Part shown: in pieces, positions 24,120-33,120 of the stretch
Position numbering within the stretch: the first letter of the stretch is position 1
Layout of the letters: each line of letters opens with the position of its first letter
Origin: Mangifera indica
Taxonomy: Eukaryota; Streptophyta; Magnoliopsida; Sapindales; Anacardiaceae
DNA: 64,000 nt
Assembly (NCBI RefSeq): GCF_011075055.1
Contig: NC_058144.1
Location: forward strand, 17,289,807 to 17,353,806
Direction of reading: 5' to 3'
Program-made: the position numbers and the translations under genes
The notes under the pieces: generated by a model
Database searches by the model: none
The model's input: the letters and a program-made list of their open reading frames with translations, nothing else
Told to the model about the DNA's origin: nothing

Positions 24120-25121
24120 TGATGCATCTCTAGCCACTTCAACATTTTTTGCCCCCAAGTTCGTAGTCATGCACCACTTAGCCCAAGCTAATGAAAAGAA
24201 TAAGGGAAAAGCTCCATGCAAGCCCAAAGAACCTTTGTCATCTCCAATTTGGCCTAACTTTACTTTTGGGTGCACTCTCATTACTTGCATCTAAGGCCTT
24301 AATGAAATGGAAGCTTAAATGAGTCCAAGATGCCAACTACAAGCCCACTTTGAAGCCCAAATAGATGAGACAGCCATCCATCACTTAAATTAGAGCTTAA
24401 GATGCCATGAAGCCCATTTAGTTGAATTGCAACTAAAAGGGAAGCAAGTAACTTTAATTGGTAGACATAGTTCCATTTTTTAAGGAAAAGTTGTTCCCTT
24501 TTGTCATTTTCTTCATTAATATGGTATGACCTTAGTTTATTTGATTGGCTAAGCTTAAATGAAGGGCATAGCTTACTTGTCTAATTAATACTCATTTTGC
24601 CGCCACTTCCTCTTGTTATAAGAGTGGTTTTTTCACTTGTAAGCTTTAGACTCCTTTGATAGTGAAATTCTCAAGCAAAGCTTTGTAGCTTTTCTTTGTG
24701 TGTTTGTTCCTTTATCCAATTCATCTTGGAGGAAGAATTGGTGGTGGAAGATGCCAAGGTTGGTGGAACTTTCCTTTATACCTTGGTTAATTTTCTTGTT
24801 ACCTTTGAAATCCAAAGTGTGAAGGTGTGAATGTGTGTTGTATGCCTCAGATACTGTTCACAGTGTATGATTTTGTAATTTCCAGTTTTTTCCAACAAAC
24901 TTTGAAACAAGTTTTGAATGCCTTGTTGATTGAGTTGTGATTGATATTATATACCATTAGAAAAGCTCTCTCAATGCCTTTTCCAATGATATATAATTTG
25001 CATGATTTGGAGGTCATTTGATTGGTCAAAATTGGAAGATAAATTGCTGCTATGCCATATGAACAGTATTTTCCAAAATTGAGTTTGTGTGTTATTGCAT
25101 TGTCTTGATGGAAATGCACCA
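24120..25121 (+). repeat. Gypsy-B 5' LTR
   Basis: It runs from TGATGCATCTCTAGCC to 'gatggaaatgcacca', 1002 bp, matching 31830-32830. Its TATA-like box reads ttataag near 24616, one base shorter than in the 3' LTR. A module bounded by inverted 'atactgttca' and 'tgaacagtat' occupies about 24851-25070. Overlapping open frames on both strands at 24072-24294 occur in both LTRs and are LTR sequence. Confidence 0.92.
24851..25075 (+). repeat. LTR module bounded by inverted ACTGTTCA motifs (5' LTR copy)
   Basis: It begins 'atactgttca' and ends 'tgaacagtat', a perfect 10-bp inverted pair about 210 bases apart. The interior contains 'gccttgttgattgag', 'aaagctctctcaatgcc' and 'ccaatgatatataatttg'. It has counterparts in the 3' LTR (32561-32780) and, in tandem and opposite orientation, inside the solo LTR at 30398-30990. 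Confidence 0.7.
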
Positions 25122-25123
25122 TT

Positions 25124-25139
25124 TGGTATCAGAGCCTAG
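25124..25139 (+). other. Gypsy-B primer binding site
   Basis: 'tggtatcagagcctagg' begins two bases after the LTR end. TGGTATCAGAGC is the classic site complementary to initiator tRNA-Met in plant LTR retrotransposons. Confidence 0.9.
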
Positions 25140-25407
25140 GCTGTTTTTGTGATTTGTTGACTATAATCTTCTTCCCGAAGTGACTGTTCATGATCAAAAT
25201 TTACTATTTACCATAAAGTTACTATTTATAGAACCTTAATTTGCCTAAAACACAAACCTTCCTTGACTTAAACACTTATCAATACTCACCCCAACCCCCA
25301 AACACTTATAACCATTAGCCTTTACCCACTAGCCACTACCAAAAATATCCCATAAAAGAATTTCATCCTCATCCTCCTCACCTCCTCATCCTTGGGAATT
25401 TTCCCAT

Positions 25408-26500
25408 ATGGCACTAAAAAAAGAGGTCAAAAGAGAACTTAAGGCCATTAAGGACCAAATGAATCAAATGATGAGAAACTTGACCCTTACTCAAAGTCGA
25501 GCACCCTAATCACAACCCTAAATACCCCCTCCTCCACCTCACCTAACCCAACTACATCAACCAAGAAGATATATTAAACCTTCCCCTCCCCCTCCTAGAT
25601 ATCATAGAGAGGAATTGATGCTTCATGATTATTCAAGTAAGGAAGAACAAAAGAGGCCACCTAGGAGAGAAAATGATGATGATAGGGGTTTAAGGATTGA
25701 AATTCTGGAATTTGAAGGGAGTATGAGTCTGGATGATTTTGTTGATTGGTTACATGTTATAGAGAGAGTTTTTGAATATAAGGGTTATTCGGATGAGAAG
25801 AAATATAAGCTTGCCATCTTGAAATTCAAGGATTATGTATCCTTATGGTGGGAAAATCTCAAGAAGCAAAGGGAAATGGATGGTAAGGAGAGAGTGAGAT
25901 CTTGGGAGAAACTAAAGAAGCTTATGAAAAAAAGATTCCTCTCGGACAACCATAAACAAGATCTTTACCTCAAGCTACACACCCTTAAACAAGGAAGTGA
26001 TGGAGTATAGCATTACATAAGGGAGTTTGAGAAGCTATTAATGAGGAGTAAACTGCCGGAAGTGAAAGAGCAAACCATTATAAGATTCATTAGTGGCGTA
26101 AATCAAGACATTGCTCATATGGTGGAGTTGCAACCATATTGTACTTTTGAAGATGTTTGTAAGTTGGCTACTAAGGTGGAGAAGCAAAAGAAGGCCATAA
26201 ATTCTACAGTTGCTAAGCCATTTACCAAAGGGACTTCATTCTCCAAAAGTCCTCCTTTCAACAAGGGAACCACCTTTCAAAAGGGTTCCCTATCCAACTA
26301 TAAGGCTGCTAAAACCTTCCAAGGAGAAAGGGAAAGAAAATGTGGTAGAACCTAGCAAGAACAAACCAAAGATGGGAAAACTTGATCTCTCCAATAAAAA
26401 GTGCTTCAAATGCCAAGGTTATGGACACTTCCAAGCTGAATGCCCAAATAGAAGTGCTTTGTCATTGATAGAGATTCAAGCTATTGAAGAATCTCTTTAA
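25408..26500 (+). pseudogene. Gypsy-B gag (capsid and nucleocapsid), broken
   Basis: A likely start ATG at 25408 opens a lysine-rich N-terminus (ALKKEVKRELKAIKDQ). A stop at 25507 is followed, in the same frame, by the retrotransposon gag domain at 25615-26010: FEGSMSLDDFVDWLHVIERV, then YKLAILKFKDYVSLWWENLK. After a TAG at 26008 the frame continues at 26041 (RFISGVNQDIAHMVEL), then shifts between 26210 and 26355 into the frame that carries the zinc knuckle KCFKCQGYGHFQAECP (C-x2-C-x4-H-x4-C) near 26399-26447. Domain order and size are normal for a gypsy gag. The damage is three stops and one frameshift. Confidence 0.88.
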
Positions 26501-26566
26501 GAAGATGAAGAAAATGAAGATTATGGCTATGAAGATAGAGTTACCAAAGAAGAAGAAGAGGAGGTC

Positions 26567-26863
26567 ATGCAAAGGGCTGATGAAGGAGAGATGTTAGTGA
26601 TTATAAGAGCATTGCATTCCAAGTCCTTTCCACATGAGGAACAAAGGCTCCAAATTTTTCAATCAAGATGCACCATTGGAGGCAAGGTGTGTTTTTTGAT
26701 TATAGATAGTAGAAGTTGTGCAAATGTGGCTTTATCTACATTAGTGGAGAAACTTGGATTGTCTACCATACCTCATCCTCAAACACGAGAAGAAATAACC
26801 TTGGCAACAAGTAGAAAAGGCTCTTTTAAGTTTGCAACCTATCTTTGCATTACTTATACTTGA
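26567..26863 (+). pseudogene. Gypsy-B aspartic protease, truncated and active site altered
   Basis: The retropepsin-like protease would cut the polyprotein. The translation shows KVCFLIIDSRSCANVALSTL, where the family expects a D-[ST]-G triad: here glycine is replaced by arginine (DSR). The following KLGLSTIPHP is the usual start of the flap region. The sequence then jumps, by about 26830, into the linker before RT, so the C-terminal half of the protease (including the usual LLGRPW-type segment) is missing. Both changes would prevent activity. Confidence 0.8.
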
Positions 26864-27602
26864 AGGGGAGATCAAACACAAAAAGAAAGAAGCCCATCCC
26901 TTAGTTCAACCTCTCTTAGCCGAATTTGAAAATGTGTTCCCACTTGAGCTTCCATCTGACCTCCCTCCTATAAGAGGTATTGAACATCAAATTGACTTGG
27001 TTCTAGGTGCACCATTGTCTAATAAGCCAGCCTATAGATGCAATCTCATGGAGACTAAAGAGTTGCAAAAGCAAGTGGAAGAATTGATTGAAAAAGGCTT
27101 TATAAGGCCTAGCATGAGTCCATGTTCTATTCTAGCCTTGCTTGTTCCTAAGAAAGATGGCTCATATAGGATGTGTGTGGATAATAGAGCCATTAACAAT
27201 ATAACCATCAAGTATAGGTATCCCATCCCTAGACTTGATGACATGCTTGATGAGTTACATGGTGCTTGTGTCTTCTCCAAAATTGATCTAAGGAGTAGTT
27301 ACCATCAAATAAGGATGAAAGAAGGAGATGAATGGAAGACAACTTTTAAGACTAAAGGAGGCTTGTATGAGTGGTTAGTTATGCCCTTTGGCCTTTCAAA
27401 TGCTCCAAGCACCTTCATGAGGCTTATGAATGAGGTACTCAAACCTTTTATTGGCTCTTTTGTTGTTGTTTATTTTGATGACATATTAGTATATAGCAAA
27501 ACTCTTGATGATCATGTCTTGCATTTGAGAAGTGTTTTTGATGTGTTGAGGAAGAATAAGTTATATGCAAAAGAAGAGAAGTGTGAATTCTTTGTAGACT
27601 AA
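26832..27602 (+). pseudogene. Gypsy-B reverse transcriptase, nearly intact
   Basis: An uninterrupted RT of about 256 codons. Visible motifs are the N-terminal [71 protein letters not shown] (catalytic Asp of motif A), [17 protein letters not shown], and the active-site [17 protein letters not shown] with its DD pair. It ends at a TAA at 27600, after which the same protein continues one codon later at 27606. This is the longest open coding stretch among the gypsy elements and the best sequence for placing the family phylogenetically. Confidence 0.93.
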
Positions 27603-27605
27603 GTT

Positions 27606-28290
27606 GTGTTCCATGGATATGTAGTTTCTAAGGATAGCATTCAAGTAGATCAATCTAAGGTAGATGCCATTAAAACTTGGCCTCAACCAAAGACTCTCAC
27701 TGAAATTAGAAGCTTCCATGGCCTTGCTTCTTTCTATAGGTGTTTTGTGCCTAATTTTAGCACTTTTATGGCTCTCATCATTGAATGCATGAAGAAGAAT
27801 GGGTTTGAATGGTCCACGACAGCCTTCAAAGCATTTGAGGAGATTAAAAAGAGGTTATGTGAAACCTCCATCTTAGCCTTACCTGACTTTGATAAAGTAT
27901 TTGAAATGGAGTGTGATGCTAGTGGAGTTGGCATTGGGGCAGTCCTCACTCAAGCTAAAAGACCCATAGCTTATTTTAGTGAGAAGTTTAATGATACAAA
28001 GAGGAGATATTCTACCTATGATAAAGAATTTTATGCTATTGTTAGGCCTTAGATCATTGGAGTCATTACTTAAGGCCTAAGCAATTTGTTCTCCATTCAG
28101 ATCATCAAGCTTTGAAGTTTCTTAGTAGCCAACAAAAGATAAGTGCAAGGTATGCTAAATGGGTAGAACTTCTTCAATCTTTTTCTTTTGTTTCTTCCTA
28201 TAAGTAAGGAGCTTCTAATGTAGTTGCCAATGCACTCTCAAGGAGACATTATCTATTATCCATACTTGATGCACGGGTCCTTGGGTTTCA
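27606..28290 (+). pseudogene. Gypsy-B RNase H and connection, frameshifted
   Basis: The first part (27606-28046) carries [40 protein letters not shown] and the RNase H start [17 protein letters not shown] with DAS, then [20 protein letters not shown]. Near 28046 one base appears to be missing: the protein continues in another frame with DHWSHYLRPKQFVLHSDHQA and AKWVELLQSFSF. A TAA near 28204 interrupts the lead-out before the integrase. RNase H removes the RNA strand during cDNA synthesis. Confidence 0.88.
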
Positions 28291-29393
28291 GTTCATGAAA
28301 GATTATTATCATGAAGATGAAGAGCTTAGAGAGATCTTGAAGAAGTGTTCAATGGGTGCCTATGAAGACTACACTATCCAAGATGGTTTCCTCTTCAAAG
28401 GAATCAAATTATGCATCCCTAAGGGTTCTTTTAGAGAGCTTCTCATTAGAGAGACACATGGTGGTGGGTTGGCAGGTCATTTTGGCATAAATAAAACCTT
28501 GGAGATGCTTAAAGAACATTTCTATTGGCCTAAGATGGTTAGTGACGTCCAAGCCATTGTAGCAAGGTGTGGCACTTGTCAAAGGTCCAAATCTCATTTC
28601 AAAGCTGGTCCTTACATGCCTTTGCTAGTTCCGAAGTAGCCTTGGGAAGATCTAAGCATGGATTTTGTGGTAGCTCTTCTTAGAACTCAAAGAGGGAAGG
28701 ATACAATAATGGTGGTGGTTGATAGGTTTTCCAAAATGGTTCATTTCCTACCATGCACCAAGACTGAAGATGCAAAAAAAGTGGCTGACTTATTCTTCAA
28801 AAAAGTGGTGAGACTTCATGAAATTCCTAGAACCATAGTTTTGGATAGGGATACCAAATTCTTAAGCCATTTTTGGAGGACTTTGTGGAGTAAATTGGGC
28901 ATTAAACTTATGTTTAACACCTCTCATCACCCGTAAACAGATGGCCAAACTGAAGCAACCAATAGAACCTTGGGAGCTATTTTGAGAACCATAGTCAATA
29001 AACACTTGAGAGATTGGGATTTAAAGCTTGCCCAAGCTGAATTTGCATACAATAGGAGTCCAAGCATTATAACTAGACACTTTCCATTTGAGGTAGTGTA
29101 TGGTCTCAATCTTTTAACTCCTTTGAATCTAACTTCTTTGCCTCTTGATGTACAAATTCATAAGAAAGCCAAAAAGAAAGCTACTGCCATAAAGAAACTC
29201 CATGAATCCATCAAATTTCAGATCATGAAGACTAATGAAGCTCACAAGAAGAAGGTCAACAAGCATAGGAGGCCATCCATTTTCAATCCTGGTGACTTGG
29301 TTTAGGTGCATTTGAGAAAAGATAGATTTCCAAGCAAGAGAATGAGTAAGCTAACTCCAAGGGCTGATAGACCGTTTGAAGTGCTTGAGAGGG
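28291..29393 (+). pseudogene. Gypsy-B integrase, N-terminal and core, interrupted
   Basis: The H2C2 zinc-binding head is at 28455-28600 (ETHGGGLAGHFG...CGTCQRSK). After a TAG at 28637, the catalytic core starts [20 protein letters not shown] (first Asp), then [13 protein letters not shown] (second Asp). A TAA near 28934 falls just before TDGQTEATNRTLG (third acidic residue, Glu). The C-terminal region continues to LVxVHLRKDRFPSKRM with a TAG at 29303. All three D,D,E residues remain. At 29394 a solo gypsy LTR is inserted in the frame. Confidence 0.9.
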
Positions 29394-30060
29394 TGTAACA
29401 TCCCTCCCTAGAAGTACTACCCACCGAAGGAGAAATGTTACGAATTAATATTCGTAGCATCTATTTTTTTTTCTTTTTTAAAAATACTTTAAAATAAATG
29501 CATCATTAAAAGTGTTTACAAAGTATTCCAAGAAAACTGAAAATCTGGAAGCGAACAAAAGATGTATATACTCATATGAAAACTCATCTGAAAGCATCTG
29601 AAAACAAGGAGTAATCATATGCAACTGTACCATACTCTCAAAAAGTCAAAAGTCAATAAAAACATGCCACTGTATGCATGTAATATAAACCAGAGATAAC
29701 CTGCTCCAGCTGGATCTACCTACGCTGACCTGACCCTGCCTCGCAGCTACCTCGATCACCTGTACCTGCAGTCAGGAAAGAAAAGGGAGTGAGTGATAAG
29801 AACACTCAGTAAGGGGAACAATTAAGTAAACTATCCTTTTTTCCTGTTCTAACTCACTTTTGGGACTCAACCCCACATCCTAACCTCTATAAGAGATTGA
29901 GGGGGTAATTTAGTTCACTCTTTACTATTTGGGTCATACTTTGTCCCATCTGGTGTCTATTTAATACTTTCTGGAAGCTAACTATAGGGATTTGGCACTT
30001 TTTTTTTTAAGCTCAAGCTCTTTTTCTTTCACTACACTATTTCTGACTCTGAATTAAGTT

Positions 30061-30147
30061 CTACTGCGAGCATGCTCTACTGCGAGCGGACCCTACTGGG
30101 GGTCTATGTCCTACTACGGACGTGTCCTACTGCGGGCGGTGTAGTGT
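30061..30147. repeat. 16-18-bp GC-rich minisatellite, 5 units
   Basis: 'ctactgcgagcatgct'-type units start at 30061, 30077, 30093, 30111 and 30127. Related but decayed units are visible in other gypsy LTRs near 9060-9130, 10850-10900 and 20690-20750, so this is a standard internal repeat of the LTR group. This copy keeps its CG content and looks young. Confidence 0.8.
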
Positions 30148-30276
30148 AAAGTGCCCCCTCATAGTTTATAGCATACATACGGGTCTTATATTTTACTAAA
30201 TTTGCTTCCATTTAATTTTATTCATAACTCACCAGACATTACTCTTAGGACGACCCCTAAATCTTGAGTCCCAAAT

Positions 30277-30390
30277 TCTTTTTCTTATTTTTCTTTCTTT
30301 TTCTTTCCTTCTTTTCTTTCCTTTCCTTTCCTTTCTTTCCTTTCTTCTTCCTTTTCTTTCTTTCTTTCCTTCTTTCCTTCTTTCTTTCCT
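30277..30390. repeat. Pyrimidine (CTTT/CCTTT) tract
   Basis: About 114 bases almost entirely of C and T on the plus strand, built from cttt, ctttcc and cttc units. On the LTR sense strand it is a purine (GAAA) tract. Confidence 0.9.
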
Positions 30391-30397
30391 GCCCAGA

Positions 30398-30995
30398 ATT
30401 GCAAAACACTGTTCATAGAACAGTCATTTAACAGGGCAACCTTCTTTTTCATACAATTTAACATCCCAAACGGTTTCTAATTCATACAAGCTATATATCA
30501 TTGGAAAGAGGATTCAAAGAGCTTTCCAACGACCTATAATAGCACTCATAATTCAATAGATAAGGCAGTCAAAACGTGAGCTAAACTCAGTGATAAAATT
30601 ACGAAATACTGTTCACAGAACAGACATTTAGCAGGGCAGCATACTTTTTATACAATTCAACAGCCCAAATGGTTTCTAATTCATACAAACTATATATCTT
30701 TGAAAAGAGGATTCAAAGATATTTCCAACAAGCTATAATAGCACTCATAATTCATTCAATCAGGCAGTCAAAACAGCAGATAAAGTCAGTGGCAAAAACT
30801 GCCTCCCCTGTTTTTCTTTAGTAAAACAGTCCTTTCGGTTTATACAATCTTTAACAGTCCAAATGATCTCTAATTTATACAAGCTATATATCATTGGAAA
30901 GATCACTCAAAGAGCTTTCCAACAAGATATAATAGCACTCATAATTCATTCAATAAGGCAGCCAAAACATGGGACGAACTCAGTGGCAAAAACTG
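30398..30995 (-). repeat. Three tandem copies of a roughly 195-bp LTR module
   Basis: Units start at about 30408 ('actgttcatagaacagtcatt'), 30608 ('actgttcacagaacagacatt') and 30798. Each then carries 'cataca..tttaaca.ccaaa', 'tctaattcatacaagctatatatc', 'attggaaagaggattcaaagag' and 'ataatagcactcataattcat', and 'ggcagtcaaaac'. The minus-strand reading matches, block by block, the module at 24851-25075 of the Gypsy-B LTR. The third unit lacks a clear gaacag at its start. Confidence 0.85.
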
Positions 30996-31541
30996 TAAAT
31001 ATTCTGTAACTTTCTGCCATGAACAAAATCACATACATAGACATCCCAAATGGCAAAACAACATTCCTCAACATCAAAATCAACATATATAATATAGATC
31101 TAAGGAACAAAAACCCTAAAACATGTCACATATCAAGGAGGAAACCCCTTACCTTGCTTTAAGCCAAATCTTTGAAAGTTGGCTTCCTCCTCTTTGTTTT
31201 GCTTCCTTTATCACCAAGATCACTTTAAATCAATACCAAAACACTCTAACATATTCACATAACATGCATATAAACATAGATAAAAGAAGAAGGAAGGAGA
31301 TCTTTGGTTACCAAAGCTTCCAAGTGCTTCCTTTTCTTTTCTTTTCTTTTCTTTTCTTATCTTCTAACTCCCTCAAATCCTTCCTTTTTCTTCAAGAAAG
31401 CAAAGGAAAGTATGAAGAATGTGGCTGCTGGAGCTTTTTACGGAAGAAGATGCAAAATGATGGAAAAGTCTTCTCTTTCTCTTTATCTAATAAGCCTTAT
31501 CTCTTTCTCTTTTTCTCTTTTCCCTTTTTGCCCTTTTTTGC

Positions 31542-31544
<3 letters not shown>

Positions 31545-31587
<43 letters not shown>
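31545..31587. repeat. (TA)n microsatellite
   Basis: About 21 TA units in the solo LTR, followed by a shorter run at 31599-31611. Length in this assembly may not be exact. Confidence 0.95.
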
Positions 31588-31591
<4 letters not shown>

Positions 31592-31682
31592 CACCCCTAT
31601 ATATATATATTTAAAATGAGAAAAATCTCAAAACAGGGTCAAAAGACATAATTACCCCTGGAATATATCTAAGGGTATTACA

Positions 31683-31800
31683 GAGGGTGAATGACAATAC
31701 ATGCAAGGTGAATCTTCTAGATGAAATAGGAGGAGTCTCGACCACTTTCAATGTTAGAGATCTTTAATCATACATAGAGGATGGTCACCTTGAGGACTTA
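31683..31800 (+). pseudogene. Gypsy-B integrase C-terminal end
   Basis: Resumption of the integrase after the inserted LTR. The translation from the TSD reads RVNDNTCKVNLLDEIGGVST then TFNVRDL, the usual last words of this type of gypsy polyprotein. A stop follows the leucine at about 31765. This shows that the coding DNA was continuous before the insertion. Confidence 0.85.
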
Positions 31801-31817
31801 AGGGCAAGTCCTTCTCA

Positions 31818-31829
31818 ACCCGGGGGGGA
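31818..31829 (+). other. Gypsy-B polypurine tract
   Basis: 'acccgggggggatga' ends at the 3' LTR start. G-rich purine tracts of this kind prime plus-strand synthesis. Confidence 0.8.
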
Positions 31830-32830
31830 TGATGTATCTTCAACCACTTCAACATTTTTGGCCCCCAAGTTCGTAGCCATGCACCACTTAGCTGAAGCTA
31901 ATGAAGAGAATGAGGGAAAAGCTCCATGCAAGCCCAAAGAACCTTTTCCATCTCCAATTTGGCCCAACTTTACTTTTGGGTGCACTCTCATTACTTGCAT
32001 CCAAGGCCTTAATGAAATGGAAGCTTAAATGAGTCTAAGATGCCAACTACAAGCCCACTTTGAAGCCCAAGTAGATAAAACAGCCATCCATCACTTAAAT
32101 TGGAGCCCAAGATGCCATGAAGCCCATTTAGTTGAATTGCAAGTAAAAGGGAAGTAAGTAACTTTAGTTGGTAGACATAGTTCCACTTTTTAGGGAAAAG
32201 TTGTTCCCTTTTGTTATTTTCTTCATTAATATGGTATGACCTTAGTTTATTTGATTGGCTAAGCTTAAATGAAAGGCATAGCTTACTTGTCTAATTAATG
32301 CTCATTTTGCCGCCACTTCCTCTTGTATATAAGAGTGGCTTTTTCACTTGTAAGCTTTAGACTCCTTTGATAGTGAAATTCTCAAGCAAAGTTTATAGCT
32401 TTTCTTTGTTTGTTTGTTCCTTTATCCAATTCATCTTGGAGGAAGAATTGGTGGTGGAAGATGCCAAGGTTGGTGGAACTTTCCTTTATGCCTTGGTTAA
32501 TTTTCTTGTTACCTTTGAAATCCAAAGTGTGAAGGTGTGAATGTGTGTTGTATGCCTCGAATACTGTTCACAGTGTATGATTTTGCAATTTCCAGTTTTT
32601 GCCAATAAACTTTGAAACAAGTTTTGAATGCCTTGTTGATTGAGTTGTGATTGGTATTATATACCATTGGAAAAGCTCTCTCAATGCCTTTTCTAATGAT
32701 ATATAATTTGCATGATTTGGAGGTCATTTGATTGGTCAAAATTGAAAGACAAATTGCTGTTGTGCCATATGAACAGTATTTTCCAGAATGAGTTTATGTG
32801 TTGTTGCATTGTCTTGATGGAAATGCACCA
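31830..32830 (+). repeat. Gypsy-B 3' LTR
   Basis: It runs from TGATGTATCTTCAACC to 'gatggaaatgcacca', 1001 bp, in parallel with 24120-25121. Most differences are single transitions. It keeps a full TATATAAG box at 32326. Right-hand TSD ctttc follows. Confidence 0.93.
32326..32333 (+). promoter_or_regulatory. TATA box of the Gypsy-B LTR
   Basis: TATATAAG sits after a short GC-rich segment ('cgccacttcc') and about 500 bases into the LTR, where the U3 promoter of plant LTRs usually lies. The 5' LTR copy has ttataag, one base shorter. Confidence 0.55.
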
Positions 32831-33120
32831 CTTTCTACGCCTAATTTTGTTATGCATATTGAATTCTTGTTGTTTCCTTTGTAAAGTGTGTTTTATAACT
32901 ATGATTTATGGCATAAGATTGATGCTAATTGAAGTGTATATGACATAGTTGAGGTCTTTATAAATTATGTTGATATTAGATTGTGTCTTAGTGAAGTTGT
33001 CATGCATATATGTTTGTTGTATATGTTATTGTGAATTTGATAGCTATGTTCTTATTTGATATTAGTTAGATTGCTAGTTAAAGATATGGTTTAAATGAGT
33101 ATTTGATTACATGATAATTG
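32831..33120 (+). repeat. 3' LTR of the broken gypsy element, part 2
   Basis: Begins with the duplicated ctttc and continues the LTR interrupted at 24119. AT-rich sequence with no coding sign. It ends where a copia LTR starts at 33121. Confidence 0.55.

Larger units (their letters stand above)
29394..31682 (-). mobile_element. Solo gypsy LTR inserted in the Gypsy-B integrase
   Basis: The plus strand reads TGTAACATCCCTCCCTAGAA to 'tatatctaagggtattaca', 2289 bp, flanked by a perfect TSD gaggg (29389-29393 and 31683-31687). The host reading frame resumes exactly after the second gaggg. By its ends it belongs to the same broad LTR type as Gypsy-A, minus sense, with its own content: a 16-18-bp GC-rich minisatellite, a pyrimidine tract, three tandem modules of about 195 bp and a TA microsatellite. 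The 154-codon open frame at 31123-31587 runs into the microsatellite and is not a gene. Confidence 0.92.
24120..32830 (+). mobile_element. Gypsy-B: Ty3/gypsy element, best preserved in the window
   Basis: An 8.7-kb plus-strand element including a 2.3-kb solo LTR insertion, so about 6.4 kb originally. It has two LTRs of about 1 kb that differ at only about 5% by eye, a near-perfect tRNA-Met primer site, gag with a CCHC knuckle, protease, RT, RNase H, integrase and a G-rich polypurine tract. A perfect TSD, ctttc, flanks it (24115-24119 and 32831-32835). It is much younger than Gypsy-A. It is inactive: isolated stops, single-base shifts, a shortened protease region and the LTR insertion in integrase. 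Confidence 0.93.

Noticed and set aside
24072..24294. Overlapping open frames on both strands, repeated at 31815-32000
   Set aside because: The repetition is explained by the two Gypsy-B LTRs; both strands being open is a by-product of base composition.
25124..25139. tRNA-like sequence at element starts (also 17063, 43359, 46515, 60801)
   Set aside because: These are short primer binding sites complementary to a tRNA end; no tRNA gene structure surrounds them.
31123..31587. A 154-codon open frame rich in Ser/Phe ending in Tyr-Ile repeats
   Set aside because: It lies wholly inside a solo LTR and its end is the translated (TA)n microsatellite; no domain is recognisable.
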